From assembly GCF_026283945.1 (NCBI RefSeq), contig NZ_JAPDPC010000002.1, positions 186,001 through 250,000 on the forward strand: a DNA stretch of 64,000 nt, given 5' to 3'. Position numbers and translations under genes: made by a program. This DNA is from Dyella humicola (GTDB lineage Bacteria > Pseudomonadota > Gammaproteobacteria > Xanthomonadales > Rhodanobacteraceae). Shown here piece after piece: positions 1 to 8,794 of the stretch. Each line of letters starts with the position of its first letter. The first letter of the stretch is position 1. The notes under the pieces were generated by a model. It was not told where the DNA came from, made no database searches, and saw only the letters and a program-made list of their open reading frames with translations.

Positions 1-582
1 CTCAGCATCGCCGGCCTGGCTACCCTGGTGGCGTTCTCCGCACGCTATGGTGATATGCGCGCTGTCGTCGCCAGTGCGATATTCGGTACGACGCTGATTC
101 TTTGTTACACCGCATCGACGCTCTATCACTCGATTCACGGTGTGCTGGCCAAGCGGGTGCTGCGCACGTTTGACCACATCGCGATTTTCTTGCTGATCGC
201 CGGTACCTATACGCCTTTCACCTTGATCGCGTTGCCCGGTGTGTGGGGCTGGGCGCTGTTCGGCACGATCTGGGGGCTCGCGTTGATGGGCAGCGCGCTA
301 GAGCTTGGCTTGCTCAAACGTTACCGCCGCCTTGCCGTGTTGATGTACGTGGCGATGGGCTGGGTCGGCTTGATCGCGTTCAAGCCGCTGAGCGAGCACC
401 TGCAGTTCGGCGGCATGGTGCTGTTGATCGCTGGGGGAGTGACCTACACGCTTGGCGTGCCGTTCTATCTGTGGCGCAAACTGCCTTACCACCATTCGGT
501 GTGGCACGGCTTCGTGCTCGCCGGAAGCGTGCTGCATTACCTGGCGGTGTTGCTCTACGTGATTCCCGACGCGCCGGTGTGA
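1..582 (+). CDS. trhA: TrhA/hemolysin III family membrane protein (5' truncated by window edge)
   Basis: The frame is open from the first base, so the true start lies upstream of the window. About 193 residues are visible, with several hydrophobic helices and the family hallmarks: a YxxSTLYH-like segment (TASTLYHS), FDHIAIFLLIAGTYTP, and a C-terminal HSVWHGFVLAGSVLHY with the conserved histidines. These His/Asp/Ser residues form the predicted metal site of the PAQR/HlyIII superfamily. The family sits in the inner membrane; a role in membrane energetics has been proposed, and 'hemolysin' is a historical name. The stop overlaps the next start (GTGTGA), so the two genes are probably co-transcribed. 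Confidence 0.88.
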   Translation, partial: LSIAGLATLVAFSARYGDMRAVVASAIFGTTLILCYTASTLYHSIHGVLAKRVLRTFDHIAIFLLIAGTYTPFTLIALPGVWGWALFGTIWGLALMGSALELGLLKRYRRLAVLMYVAMGWVGLIAFKPLSEHLQFGGMVLLIAGGVTYTLGVPFYLWRKLPYHHSVWHGFVLAGSVLHYLAVLLYVIPDAPV

Positions 583-950
583 AAGCGCTGCTCGAAGCGC
601 TGCGGCGCGACCTCGAGGATGCCGCCACCCACCTGGGGCGGCCGCATGATCTACGTTTCCATCCCATGTTCGGTGGCTTGATGGCCTACGTCGGAGAGAA
701 GCCGTGCGCGTGGCTATCAACGCAAGGGCTGGCGCTCAAGCTCGCTCCGGGTGACCAATCCGCGCTGTTGGCGTGCGAGGGTGCCCAGCGCCTGGAAGCG
801 AAGCCGGGCTTGCCGCCGAGCCGACACTACATCGTGCTGCCTTCGTCGCTCTGCCGTGATACAGCCCAGCTGGCCCTGTGGCTGGAGCGCAGCGCACAAG
901 TACTACCGATCCCCAAAAAGAAAAGGCCGCGCCCTAAGACGCGGCCCTGA
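579..950 (+). CDS. TfoX/Sxy N-terminal domain protein
   Basis: 123 residues from a GTG that overlaps the previous stop by four bases. The stretch FGGLMAYVGEKPCAWL, then LALKLAPGDQSALL and PPSRHYIVLP, matches the TfoX N-terminal fold found alone in many proteobacteria. Full-length Sxy/TfoX is a competence regulator, but single-domain versions like this have no settled role. The C-terminus is a Lys/Pro/Arg-rich tail (PKKKRPRPKTRP). Its last codons overlap a hairpin that probably terminates the opposing gene. Earlier in-frame ATGs lie inside trhA and are unlikely starts. Confidence 0.75.
   Translation: MKALLEALRRDLEDAATHLGRPHDLRFHPMFGGLMAYVGEKPCAWLSTQGLALKLAPGDQSALLACEGAQRLEAKPGLPPSRHYIVLPSSLCRDTAQLALWLERSAQVLPIPKKKRPRPKTRP
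910..946 (-). terminator. Rho-independent terminator of the DUF885 gene, inside tfoX-like coding sequence
   Basis: GGCCGCG (925-931) pairs with CGCGGCC (940-946). Read on the minus strand, the hairpin is followed by TTTTCTTTTT, so it serves the leftward gene ending at 966. It lies within the last codons of the convergent plus-strand gene. Confidence 0.7.
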
Positions 951-965
951 TGGTCAGCGGGGACG

Positions 966-2759
966 TTATCGTCCCTGCGCGGCTAGATCAGTTTTTTTCT
1001 GCGACGGGATGAACTGCGTACGCACCGCTTCGGCCAGCTGCTCCGGTGGCAACAGGCCCTGGCCGATCACGAAGTCGTTGAAGGCCTTGCGATTGAAGTC
1101 CTTGCCCAGCGCAAGTTCGGTTTCCAGGCGCGTCTGCTGCAGGCGCATATAGCCATAGAAATACGCCGTGGCCTGACCCGGACTGTTGAAGGTGTAGCGG
1201 TCCAGCTCCTGCTGGGTCATCGCCTCCGACAGGCCCACGTCGTTGCGCAGCACATCGTGCGCGCGCTCCTTGCTGATCAGGCCCAGGTTGAGCATCGGGT
1301 CGAGATACGCGCGGGCGGCGCGCTGCAAGCGAGCCTGGAGGGCGACAAACTGGCCGGCCGGCGTTTCGTACGGCAGCATTTCCGATTCTGCGTACAGCGC
1401 CCAACCTTCCACGTTGACGCTATTGAAGGCGAACAGGCTGCGCGCCAGCGACACGCCGCGCTCCACCATGGCGGCAAACTGCAGCTCATGTCCTGGACGG
1501 CCTTCGTGCGAAGTAAGCGTCCAGGCGGCGGCCTTATAGGTGAAGTCGTCGTACGACTGCGACTTGTCGCCGTTCGACGAGGGGTTGCCCATGGTCAACA
1601 CGAAGGTGCCCTGCTCACCGTGGTTGTTGATGAAGGGCGGCGGGTCCATGTGCGGCGCGGGCACGGCGGCGGTTTCAGCCTCTGACGCCAGACGCATCTG
1701 CATCTTGCGCTGCGGCAGCGTGATGATGTTTTCGCGACGGATAGTGTCTTCGATCTTGCCGATGATCTCGTGATACCACGGCACCACGTCGTCCTTGCCC
1801 AGCTGCTGCTGCTTGAGCGCTTTCAGCACGTCACGGTAGTCCGTCGCCTGGATGCCTTCGGCCTTGGCCACTACCGGCGCCAATACCTGCATCATCGAGC
1901 GCAGTTCGACGAATTCCAGCTGCGCCTGCTTGATCAGCTCCTCCGGCGGAATATCGACGCCCACCTGCTTGAGGTTGTACGCATACAGCGGCTCGGGCAG
2001 GCGGAAGTCCGCGCGTGCGCGCGGCACGATGGTGGCGCGCACCCAGGTGTCGTAGTCCTTGAGCTGGCTGTCCAGCGCATCGAGCGCGGCCTTGCCTTCG
2101 GCATCGTCCAGCTTGTACTTGGCGAACAGCTGGCGGATGCCCTGCGCGTAGCGCTGCGTGTTGGCGAGCTTCTGCTCCACTTCGCCCTTGTACGGACCGA
2201 TCAGGTCTTTCTCGCCCAGGCGCGCCTGGGTCTGCGCCTTGGCCAGCTCCGTGATCGGCGTGCAGCCGGGCGCCTTGCCTACATAGCATTGCAGTCGCTT
2301 GAGCGCGGCGGGCCGGCGCTTGGCGGCGACATCGTCCTTCAGCAAGGCGAACTCGCCACCAAAAATCAGCTGGCCCACGTCCTGATACGGGAGCAGGTAC
2401 TTGTGGTTGAGGTCGATGCCTTCGATCTGCTGATTGGCGGCCTTGATCATGATCTGCAGATCCTGCTTCACATTGGCGTCTTTCTCGGCGGCCAGCATCT
2501 GCTCGAGCTTGCCCTTCGCCTCGACCAGCGCGGCGCGGGAGCGCGCATCAACGTCGGGCTTGAGATCGGCGACCTTGGCGTCGTACTCAGGCAGGCCGAT
2601 CTGCGAGGCGAATTCCGGACTGAACTTGGCGAGCACATCGAGCATCACTTTGGCGTCGGTGTTGCTGCGCTCGATCCAGGTAGGTGTCTTGGTTGCCGCG
2701 TGAACCGATCCGACAGCAGCCAGCGAGACCGCCATGGCAAGGGCGAGACGTTTGGACAT
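966..2759 (-). CDS. DUF885 family secreted metallopeptidase-like protein
   Basis: 597 residues from the ATG at 2759, chosen because it opens a clean signal peptide (MSKRLALAMAVSLAAVGSVHA). An ATG further upstream would add 19 non-signal residues. The protein is mostly helical, and near residue 400 carries LTSHEGRPGHELQF, the HEGxPGH-type motif that DUF885 proteins share with zinc peptidases; a downstream glutamate (VEGWALYAE) would complete the metal site. It probably acts in the periplasm. The substrate is unknown. It appears to be a single gene with its own terminator. Confidence 0.85.
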   Translation of the reverse strand: MSKRLALAMAVSLAAVGSVHAATKTPTWIERSNTDAKVMLDVLAKFSPEFASQIGLPEYDAKVADLKPDVDARSRAALVEAKGKLEQMLAAEKDANVKQDLQIMIKAANQQIEGIDLNHKYLLPYQDVGQLIFGGEFALLKDDVAAKRRPAALKRLQCYVGKAPGCTPITELAKAQTQARLGEKDLIGPYKGEVEQKLANTQRYAQGIRQLFAKYKLDDAEGKAALDALDSQLKDYDTWVRATIVPRARADFRLPEPLYAYNLKQVGVDIPPEELIKQAQLEFVELRSMMQVLAPVVAKAEGIQATDYRDVLKALKQQQLGKDDVVPWYHEIIGKIEDTIRRENIITLPQRKMQMRLASEAETAAVPAPHMDPPPFINNHGEQGTFVLTMGNPSSNGDKSQSYDDFTYKAAAWTLTSHEGRPGHELQFAAMVERGVSLARSLFAFNSVNVEGWALYAESEMLPYETPAGQFVALQARLQRAARAYLDPMLNLGLISKERAHDVLRNDVGLSEAMTQQELDRYTFNSPGQATAYFYGYMRLQQTRLETELALGKDFNRKAFNDFVIGQGLLPPEQLAEAVRTQFIPSQKKTDLAAQGR

Positions 2760-2850
2760 GTTGTTCCCCAGAGAGTGGTACCCGGAGCCTATAAGGGCAG
2801 CGGCGACGGGCGCCATGTGCCGAAGGTCTCGGGACGGCGCTGCGGCGCAC

Positions 2851-3336
2851 TTAGGCGACGAGCATGGCGAAAGCGAACAGGCCGATCATGATGAACGAGA
2901 TCACCAGCTTGATCAGGGTGCCGAACAGCAGGCCCATCCAGGTGGCCGCGCCCACATGGGCCGAGCGCAGCACGCTCGTGCCCGAGGCAAGTTCACCCAG
3001 CAGTGCGCCCACGAAGGGGCCCAGCAGCAGGCCCACGATGCCGAAGAACATGCCTATCAGCGTACCCAGGCCCGCCCCCGACAATGCCAGCGGGCTCGCC
3101 CCTACCCGTTTGGCTCCCAGGGTGGCGGCGACGAAGTCGACGATGACACCCAGGGTGCCAAGTACACCGATGACCACCAGCCACCACAGGCCGACGTGCT
3201 GGTACTGATTCACTGCAGCGGCCAGCCAGATGCCGCCGAAGATCATCGGGATGCCTGGGAGCGCGGGCAGGAAATTGCCGGCCAGTCCACCCACCATCAG
3301 CACGGCGGCGAGTACGTAGAGCGCAATCTCCAGCAT
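2851..3336 (-). CDS. DUF456 family inner-membrane protein
   Basis: 161 residues, glycine-rich and strongly hydrophobic throughout, about five membrane segments. Features typical of DUF456: NFLPALPGIPMIFGGIWLAA near the N-terminus, the internal repeat-like GVIVDFVAATLGAKRVGAS, then GMFFGIVGLLLGPFVGALLGEL. No biochemical function is established for the family. The start ATG has GAGAGGGAGTC just upstream on the minus strand. It lies between fpr and the DUF885 gene, all on the minus strand but with gaps, so shared transcription with fpr is possible. Confidence 0.85.
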   Translation of the reverse strand: MLEIALYVLAAVLMVGGLAGNFLPALPGIPMIFGGIWLAAAVNQYQHVGLWWLVVIGVLGTLGVIVDFVAATLGAKRVGASPLALSGAGLGTLIGMFFGIVGLLLGPFVGALLGELASGTSVLRSAHVGAATWMGLLFGTLIKLVISFIMIGLFAFAMLVA

Positions 3337-3373
3337 GGTGACTCCCTCTCTTGGGTACTTGCCGCGCCGCCGC

Positions 3374-4150
3374 TTACTTCTCGACGAACGCGCGCTCGAT
3401 CACATAGTCGCCCGGTTCGCGGGTGCGCGGCGAAATCTTAAAACCGCGGCTATCGAGCAGGGCGCAGGTATCCTCCAGCATGGCAGGACTACCGCAAAGC
3501 ATGACGCGATCCGTGGCTGGATCGAGCGGAGGCAGGCCGATGGCCCGACTCATGGCGCCGTCAACGATGGCGTCAGTGATGCGGCCCTGGTTGCGAAACG
3601 CTTCGCGCGTCACCGTGGGGTGGTAGATAAGTTTCTCGCGAGCCAGCTCACCCAGGTATTCATGCTGCAGCAATTCATGCTGCAGGTAATCGGCGTAGGC
3701 GAGGTCGCTGATGTTGCGCACCCCGTGGGCAATCACGATCTTGTCGAAGCGCTCGTAGGTTTCCGGATCGCGCACCAGGCTGAGGAACGGTGCCAGGCCC
3801 GTGCCCGTGCCAAGCAGATAGAGACGCCTGCCCGGCTTGAGGTCATTGAGCACTAGCGTGCCAGTCGGCTTGCGGCTGACGATGAGTGGATCGCCCGGCC
3901 TGAGGTGTTGCAGGCGTGAGGTCAACGGCCCGTTCGGCACCTTGATGCTGAAGAATTCCAGGTGTTCCTCGTAGTTCGCACTCGCAATGGAATACGCGCG
4001 CATCAACGGACGTCCATCCACCTCCAGGCCAATCATCACGAACTGTCCGCTGTCGAAGCGAAAGCCAGGATCGCGCGTGGTGCGGAAGCTGAAAAGACTG
4101 TCGTTCCAGTGGTGCACGTCGATCACGTGCTCCGTCGCCAATGCCACCAT
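3374..4150 (-). CDS. fpr: Ferredoxin--NADP+ reductase
   Basis: 258 residues, the normal length for bacterial Fpr. Transfers electrons between NADPH and ferredoxin/flavodoxin in the cytoplasm, using FAD. Visible landmarks are the FAD-binding RAYSIAS motif (residues ~50-56), the NADP-binding LLGTGTGLAPFLSL, VMLCGSPAML, and the C-terminal ERAFVEK ending that is characteristic of subclass Fpr proteins. The start ATG is the only good one before the open frame begins. The gene is separated by about 365 bp of non-coding DNA from divergent dusA. Confidence 0.93.
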   Translation of the reverse strand: MVALATEHVIDVHHWNDSLFSFRTTRDPGFRFDSGQFVMIGLEVDGRPLMRAYSIASANYEEHLEFFSIKVPNGPLTSRLQHLRPGDPLIVSRKPTGTLVLNDLKPGRRLYLLGTGTGLAPFLSLVRDPETYERFDKIVIAHGVRNISDLAYADYLQHELLQHEYLGELAREKLIYHPTVTREAFRNQGRITDAIVDGAMSRAIGLPPLDPATDRVMLCGSPAMLEDTCALLDSRGFKISPRTREPGDYVIERAFVEK

Positions 4151-4515
4151 TGCCGGTTACCGTCCAGAGTAGAGGGGCCGCGGGCAAGGTCCCGGCTGGG
4201 GACCGGTACCGGACTCGTATGGGGAAGGCGGAAGCCGCTGCGCCTGACGAGTGCTGCCGCAGATGCAGCCAGGGGCGCCATTATGCCATTGCCGGGCGGG
4301 CTGTTCATGGCGGGCCGCACCTGCAGCGCACATCACGGTAAACCATGCCCGGTGCAGTCTTGCAGCCGAATCGGTGATATCGGCGCAGGGACCGTCCAGT
4401 TGCGGGCAAGTCACTGCGGCATCGTGACGCGAGCCGCTTCGTCGCCATGCCTGGCCCGCGGACGACTCCGCCACCTCTGCCATGCGCTTCGGCGCCAGCA
4501 CGTACAATAGCCGCC
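4151..4515. other. Intergenic region between divergent fpr and dusA
   Basis: About 365 bp. The ORFs here on both strands have no recognisable protein features and no ribosome-binding sites. It must hold both divergent promoters, but I see no convincing -35/-10 pair and no hairpin worth naming. Confidence 0.5.
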
Positions 4516-5520
4516 ATGTCTGCATCCACTATCCCCACCGCCAAGTCCGTTCAAAAGGAAGATTGGCGCCTCACCGTCGCCCCGATGATGGACTGGACGG
4601 ATCGCCACTGCCGGTACTTTCATCGGCTGCTGTCGCCGCATGCGCGCCTGTATACCGAGATGGTGACGAGTGCGGCGCTGGTGCGCGGCAAACAGCTGCG
4701 CTTGCTGGAGCACAGCCAGCAAGAACACCCCGTGGCGTTGCAGCTTGGCGGCAGCGATCCACAGGAGTTGGCGGTGGCGGCGCGTTACGGCATGGACGCG
4801 GGCTACGACGAGATCAATCTCAATGTGGGTTGCCCGTCCGATCGCGTGCAGTCTGGCCGCTTCGGTGCGTGCCTGATGCGCGAGCCTGCCCTGGTGGGCG
4901 ATTGCGTGAAGGCGATGCGCGATGCGGTGGATGTACCGATAACGGTGAAGTGCCGCATTGGCGTGGACGACCAGGACGAATACGCCGATCTACAGCATTT
5001 CACCGAGACCATGATCGGTGCCGGCGTTGAAGTCTTGGTGGTGCACGCGCGCAAAGCGTGGCTGCAGGGTCTGAGCCCGAAGGAGAATCGCGAGATTCCG
5101 CCGCTCGATTACGAGCGCGTGTATCGGCTCAAGCGCGAGTTTCCCCAGCTGGTCGTGGTCATCAACGGTGGCATCACTACGGCGCAAGCGGTGCAGGCGC
5201 ATCTGAGCCAGGTCGATGGCGTGATGGTGGGTCGGGCCGCTTATCACGACCCCTATGTGCTGGCGCACGTCGAGGCAGTGCTATACGGCGAGCCCATGCC
5301 TACGCGTGAAGACGTCCTGTTGCGCATGCGGCCGTACATCGAGGCCGAACTGGCCCGTGGCACCGCGTTGAAGCACATAAGTCGCCATTTGCTGGGGCTT
5401 TATCAGGGTGAGCCGGGCGCGCGAGGGTTCCGGCGCCTACTGAGCGAAGGCTCCCATTTGCCCGGTGCAGGCTGGGCGCTGATCGAGCAGGCCATGGCGC
5501 CAACGCAGATTGCCGCGTGA
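4516..5520 (+). CDS. dusA: tRNA-dihydrouridine(20/20a) synthase DusA
   Basis: 334 residues from the ATG at 4516; the in-frame upstream extension to 4447 is Pro/Ala-rich and not conserved. FMN/NADPH enzyme that reduces uridines 20/20a in the tRNA D-loop. Visible: VAPMMDWTDRHCRYFHRLL at the N-terminus (FMN phosphate and DusA-type signature), LQLGGSDP, NLNVGCPSDRVQSGRFGACLM containing the catalytic cysteine, VKCRIGVDD, VHARKAWLQGLSPKENREIPPL (DusA-specific loop), and INGGITT. Length and motifs fit DusA rather than DusB or DusC. Confidence 0.95.
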   Translation: MSASTIPTAKSVQKEDWRLTVAPMMDWTDRHCRYFHRLLSPHARLYTEMVTSAALVRGKQLRLLEHSQQEHPVALQLGGSDPQELAVAARYGMDAGYDEINLNVGCPSDRVQSGRFGACLMREPALVGDCVKAMRDAVDVPITVKCRIGVDDQDEYADLQHFTETMIGAGVEVLVVHARKAWLQGLSPKENREIPPLDYERVYRLKREFPQLVVVINGGITTAQAVQAHLSQVDGVMVGRAAYHDPYVLAHVEAVLYGEPMPTREDVLLRMRPYIEAELARGTALKHISRHLLGLYQGEPGARGFRRLLSEGSHLPGAGWALIEQAMAPTQIAA

Positions 5521-5574
5521 CGTTGCAGGCCCGTCCGGTCAATATTCAGCCCCGATTCCATAGTCTGAACGAAG

Positions 5575-5937
5575 ATGGCTCTCGTCCCCGCAGGTTATCC
5601 GGGCTTGTTTAACAAAATTAAAACAATTCTGTATGGCTCGGTGTTGCTGCTCTCGCTGTCAGCGGGACCGGCTGCGCTTGCTGCGCAGACCACCGAGCCA
5701 GCCATGACGCTGGAGCAGGCGGTGAGCCAGGTACAGCAGGAGACTGGCGGCAAGGTGCTGTCGGCCAGTACCGTTCGGCGTGGGCGAAGCTCTTTCGAGC
5801 ATCGGGTAAAAGTGTTGACCCCTACCGGCCATGTGCGGGTAGTGACCGTGACCACGGAGGCCAGCAAGGGGCCGGCTTCCAACGATTCGACCAAGAACCC
5901 GTCCGCTGACGGTGATAGCAACAAGGAGAAACACTGA
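5575..5937 (+). CDS. Small PepSY-like periplasmic protein upstream of phoP
   Basis: 120 residues with an N-terminal hydrophobic signal (LYGSVLLLSLSAGPAALAA). The mature part TLEQAVSQVQQETGGKVLSA...FEHRVKVLTPTGHVRVVTV has the length and strand-helix pattern of a PepSY domain. A charged, low-complexity tail follows. The stop overlaps the phoP ATG by one base (TGATG), so it is translated with phoP. In Xanthomonadales and relatives a PepSY protein often precedes a two-component pair and may modulate the sensor; that role is inferred here. Confidence 0.7.
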   Translation: MALVPAGYPGLFNKIKTILYGSVLLLSLSAGPAALAAQTTEPAMTLEQAVSQVQQETGGKVLSASTVRRGRSSFEHRVKVLTPTGHVRVVTVTTEASKGPASNDSTKNPSADGDSNKEKH

Positions 5938-6629
5938 TGCGCATCCTTTTGGTTGAGGACGAGGCGCCGCTGCGCGAAACGCTTGCTGCCCGTCTGAAGC
6001 GCGACGGTTTTGCTGTCGATGCAGCCCAGGACGGTGAGGAGGGTATCTACCTCGGTCGCGAGGTGCCGTTCGACCTGGCCATCATCGACCTGGGCCTGCC
6101 CCGGATGTCGGGCATGGACCTGATCAAGGCGCTGCGCGAGGCCGGTCAGCGCTACCCGATCCTTATCCTCACCGCCCGTGGTGGCTGGCAGGACAAGGTC
6201 GAGGGCCTGAAGCACGGTGCGGACGACTATCTGGTCAAGCCGTTCCACGTCGAAGAGTTGCTGGCGCGCATCAACGCGCTGGTACGCCGGGCCAGCGGCT
6301 GGTCCAAGCCGGTGCTGGCCTGCGGCCCGATCAAGCTCGATACCACGGCGCAGACCGTGACGGTGGAAGGCAAGGTCGTCGACCTGACCAGCTATGAGTA
6401 CAAGGTGCTGGAATACCTGATGCTGCATGCCGGCGAACTGGTCTCCAAGGCCGACCTCACCGAGCACATCTATCAGCAGGATTTCGACCGCGACTCGAAC
6501 GTGCTGGAAGTTTTCATTGGCCGTCTGCGCCGCAAGCTGGACCCAGACGGCAACCTCAAGCCCATCGAGACGGTACGTGGACGCGGATACCGCTTTGCCA
6601 TCCCTCGCAGCGAAGCCGACGACGAGTGA
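5937..6629 (+). CDS. phoP: OmpR/PhoP-family response regulator
   Basis: 230 residues: receiver domain (acidic EDE near residue 7, phospho-acceptor Asp in AIIDLGLPRMSGMDLI, conserved Thr in LTARGGWQDKVE, Lys in LVKPFHVEE) followed by an OmpR-type winged-helix domain ending TVRGRGYRFAIP. The GGWQDKVEGLKHGADDYLVKPFHVEEL stretch resembles PhoP in particular. Activates transcription when phosphorylated by the partner sensor encoded immediately downstream, classically in response to low Mg2+, antimicrobial peptides or acid; the signal in this organism is not shown by sequence. Confidence 0.88.
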   Translation: MRILLVEDEAPLRETLAARLKRDGFAVDAAQDGEEGIYLGREVPFDLAIIDLGLPRMSGMDLIKALREAGQRYPILILTARGGWQDKVEGLKHGADDYLVKPFHVEELLARINALVRRASGWSKPVLACGPIKLDTTAQTVTVEGKVVDLTSYEYKVLEYLMLHAGELVSKADLTEHIYQQDFDRDSNVLEVFIGRLRRKLDPDGNLKPIETVRGRGYRFAIPRSEADDE

Positions 6630-8013
6630 TTCGCAACCGCCGCGCCGCCCATTTTCACTGGCGGCGCGAGCGGCGCTAGCCACCAGCTTCGTGCTGGCGG
6701 CCTTCCTCGGCGTCGTCGGACTCACGCTGACGCGCACCAGCGCGGATAGCGCACTACAAGGTCTGCAGGATCGTCTGCAGAACTTCGTCGTGGCGTATCT
6801 GGCGGGGACCGAGGTCGGTCGTTCCGGCAAGGTGCTGCTGCCAGACACGCCGCCCGACCCGAGCTTCTCGCGGCCAGGCTCGGGCCTTTATGCCGTCGCC
6901 ATCGGCGACAACGGTTTCAAGTGGGAATCGCCTTCGGCGATCGGGCGCGACTTTGGTTTCCTGAAGCCGCTGGCGCCGGGCGAAGGGCAGTTTGTCGGTC
7001 CTGTCGATACGCGCATGGGGCGGCTTTACTACTACAGCTATGGTGTGGCGCTCGATACCGCCGAGAAGAAGTCGGTGCATCTCACCTTCATGGTGGCGCA
7101 AACCGAGGACCAGCTCGAAGGCCGCAACGCCGTCTTTCGCCGCAGCCTGATTTTCTGGCTCGCCTCGCTAGGTGTGATGTTGATCCTGCTGCAGATGCTG
7201 CTGCTGCGCTGGAGCCTCACACCGTTGCGCAAGGTGGCCAGCGCGATGTCGCGCGTGGAGCGCGGCGAAAGCGAGCATCTGGGTGACCAGTACCCGGCCG
7301 AGCTCACGGGTCTTACCGAACGCATCAACGCTTTCGTCGACAGTGAGCGCGAGCAACGCGTGCGCACGCGCAATACCCTGTCGGATCTCGCACACAGCCT
7401 GAAGACGCCGTTGGCCGTGATCCGCTCCGGACTCGAAACGGTGAGCGACGAATCGGGTTTGCGCAACCAGGTCCTTGACCAGGTGCGCAAGATGGACGAA
7501 TTGGTGGCCTACCAGTTGGCACGCGCGGCGACATCCGGTCGACAGACTTTCGCTGCAACCGCCATTCCGATTGCCGGCCACGCCGAGGACCTGGTGCAAA
7601 GCCTCGAGAAGGTCTATGCGGCGAAGAATGTGTTGTGCGAATTCGATATCGACGACAACGCGGCGTTCTACGGAGAGCAGGGTGATCTGCTCGAGTTGAT
7701 GGGCAATTTGCTGGAGAACGCGTTCAAGTGGGCCCGTCACCAGGTCTTGCTGGTGGTGAAGATGCGCCCTGTCGCGGGTCGCCAGCGCCCAGGCCTTTGG
7801 CTGAGTGTCGAGGACGACGGCCCGGGCATCGACGAAGACAAGATCGAGAGCGTGCTGCAACGTGGCGTGCGCGGCGATGAGCGCGTGCAGGGCCATGGCA
7901 TCGGCCTGTCCATCGTGCAGGACATCGTTCGTGCCTATCAGGGCGAATTGATTGTCGACCGCTCGCCGGAACTCAATGGTGCGCGCTTCAGTGTGCGGTT
8001 GCCGCCGGGCTAA
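6595..8013 (+). CDS. phoQ: PhoQ-like sensor histidine kinase
   Basis: About 472 residues if TTG 6595 is used. No ATG or GTG fits well: the frame has no standard start between the end of phoP and the first membrane helix, so initiation is probably at a rare codon overlapping phoP. Domains: TM1 (ATSFVLAAFLGVVGLTL), periplasmic sensor of ~150 residues, TM2 (LIFWLASLGVMLILLQMLLL), HAMP-like linker, dimerisation box SDLAHSLKTPLAVI with the phospho-His, and ATPase domain with N box, EDDGPGI and GHGIGLSIVQ. The SLKTPLAV form is typical of PhoQ. Convergent with mtfA, overlapping by 4 bp. Confidence 0.85.
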   Translation: MPSLAAKPTTSDSQPPRRPFSLAARAALATSFVLAAFLGVVGLTLTRTSADSALQGLQDRLQNFVVAYLAGTEVGRSGKVLLPDTPPDPSFSRPGSGLYAVAIGDNGFKWESPSAIGRDFGFLKPLAPGEGQFVGPVDTRMGRLYYYSYGVALDTAEKKSVHLTFMVAQTEDQLEGRNAVFRRSLIFWLASLGVMLILLQMLLLRWSLTPLRKVASAMSRVERGESEHLGDQYPAELTGLTERINAFVDSEREQRVRTRNTLSDLAHSLKTPLAVIRSGLETVSDESGLRNQVLDQVRKMDELVAYQLARAATSGRQTFAATAIPIAGHAEDLVQSLEKVYAAKNVLCEFDIDDNAAFYGEQGDLLELMGNLLENAFKWARHQVLLVVKMRPVAGRQRPGLWLSVEDDGPGIDEDKIESVLQRGVRGDERVQGHGIGLSIVQDIVRAYQGELIVDRSPELNGARFSVRLPPG

Positions 8014-8783
8014 GTGTGGCCAGGCGCCGGCGACGGTCCGTAATACGCATCCAGCAGATCGGCTACCGACGCGTCGGCACGACGCAAAACGGCCGGCTGC
8101 GACCAGTGCAGCTCGCTGACCACGGCGAAGAATTCATCAGCACCTTCGGCGGCATATGCATCGATCAAGGTTTCGCGCCCGCGTGCCACGTCGTTGGCGA
8201 GATGATCGAAGGCACGCTGAAAAGCCACGATCCATTGCCGACGGACCATATGCGCGGGCAGTGGCGGCACACCGTCGGGTGGGCCATCGAGCATGTCGAG
8301 TTTGTGCGCGATCTCGTGCACGACCACGTTGTAGCCGTCCCAGGGATGTTCCAGGTCGAGTTGCACATCGGCCAGTGACAGCACCAGCGGCCCGTGCTCC
8401 CACGCTTCACCGATAAGCACGTCTTCGCCTTCGCTGACGATGCCGCTGCGCTCGTCGTGGTGGCTGCGATGCACCTTGAACTCGCCGGGATAGACCAGCA
8501 CCTCGCGCCAGCCGCGCAAGGCGCGCGGGCCTTGCTGGAGCGCTGGCAGGCAGGCCTGCATGGCGATCAGGATACGCAGATGCTCGGTAAGTTCCGCCCC
8601 AGCCAGGGCGTGAAAGCGCTTGCGTGCGAGGAAAACCGCCACCAATCGCCGCAATTCATCCTGGCGCGCACCATCCAGCCGTAGCGCCAGCGGACATGCC
8701 GCGAGCGCACGCTGCCAAAGCGAATCAGGGAGTGGTTGAGCCGTGAAATAGGAGCGGAAGCGCCGCCACCATGATTCCGGCAC
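8010..8783 (-). CDS. mtfA: Zinc-dependent peptidase MtfA family
   Basis: 257 residues, usual family length. The zinc motif VVHEIAHKLDMLDG (HExxH) lies around residue 150, with a downstream acidic helix (GADEFFAVVSE) providing the third ligand. E. coli MtfA is a cytoplasmic peptidase that also binds the glucose-PTS repressor Mlc; whether that link exists here is unknown. Nothing in the neighbourhood suggests a Mlc homologue. A small secreted protein gene lies 11 bp upstream on the same strand. Confidence 0.92.
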   Translation of the reverse strand: MPESWWRRFRSYFTAQPLPDSLWQRALAACPLALRLDGARQDELRRLVAVFLARKRFHALAGAELTEHLRILIAMQACLPALQQGPRALRGWREVLVYPGEFKVHRSHHDERSGIVSEGEDVLIGEAWEHGPLVLSLADVQLDLEHPWDGYNVVVHEIAHKLDMLDGPPDGVPPLPAHMVRRQWIVAFQRAFDHLANDVARGRETLIDAYAAEGADEFFAVVSELHWSQPAVLRRADASVADLLDAYYGPSPAPGHT

Positions 8784-8794
8784 AGGCCGAAGAC

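Noticed and set aside
5595-6848. 417-codon minus-strand ORF opposite the PepSY protein and phoP
   Set aside because: Antisense shadow with no family features.
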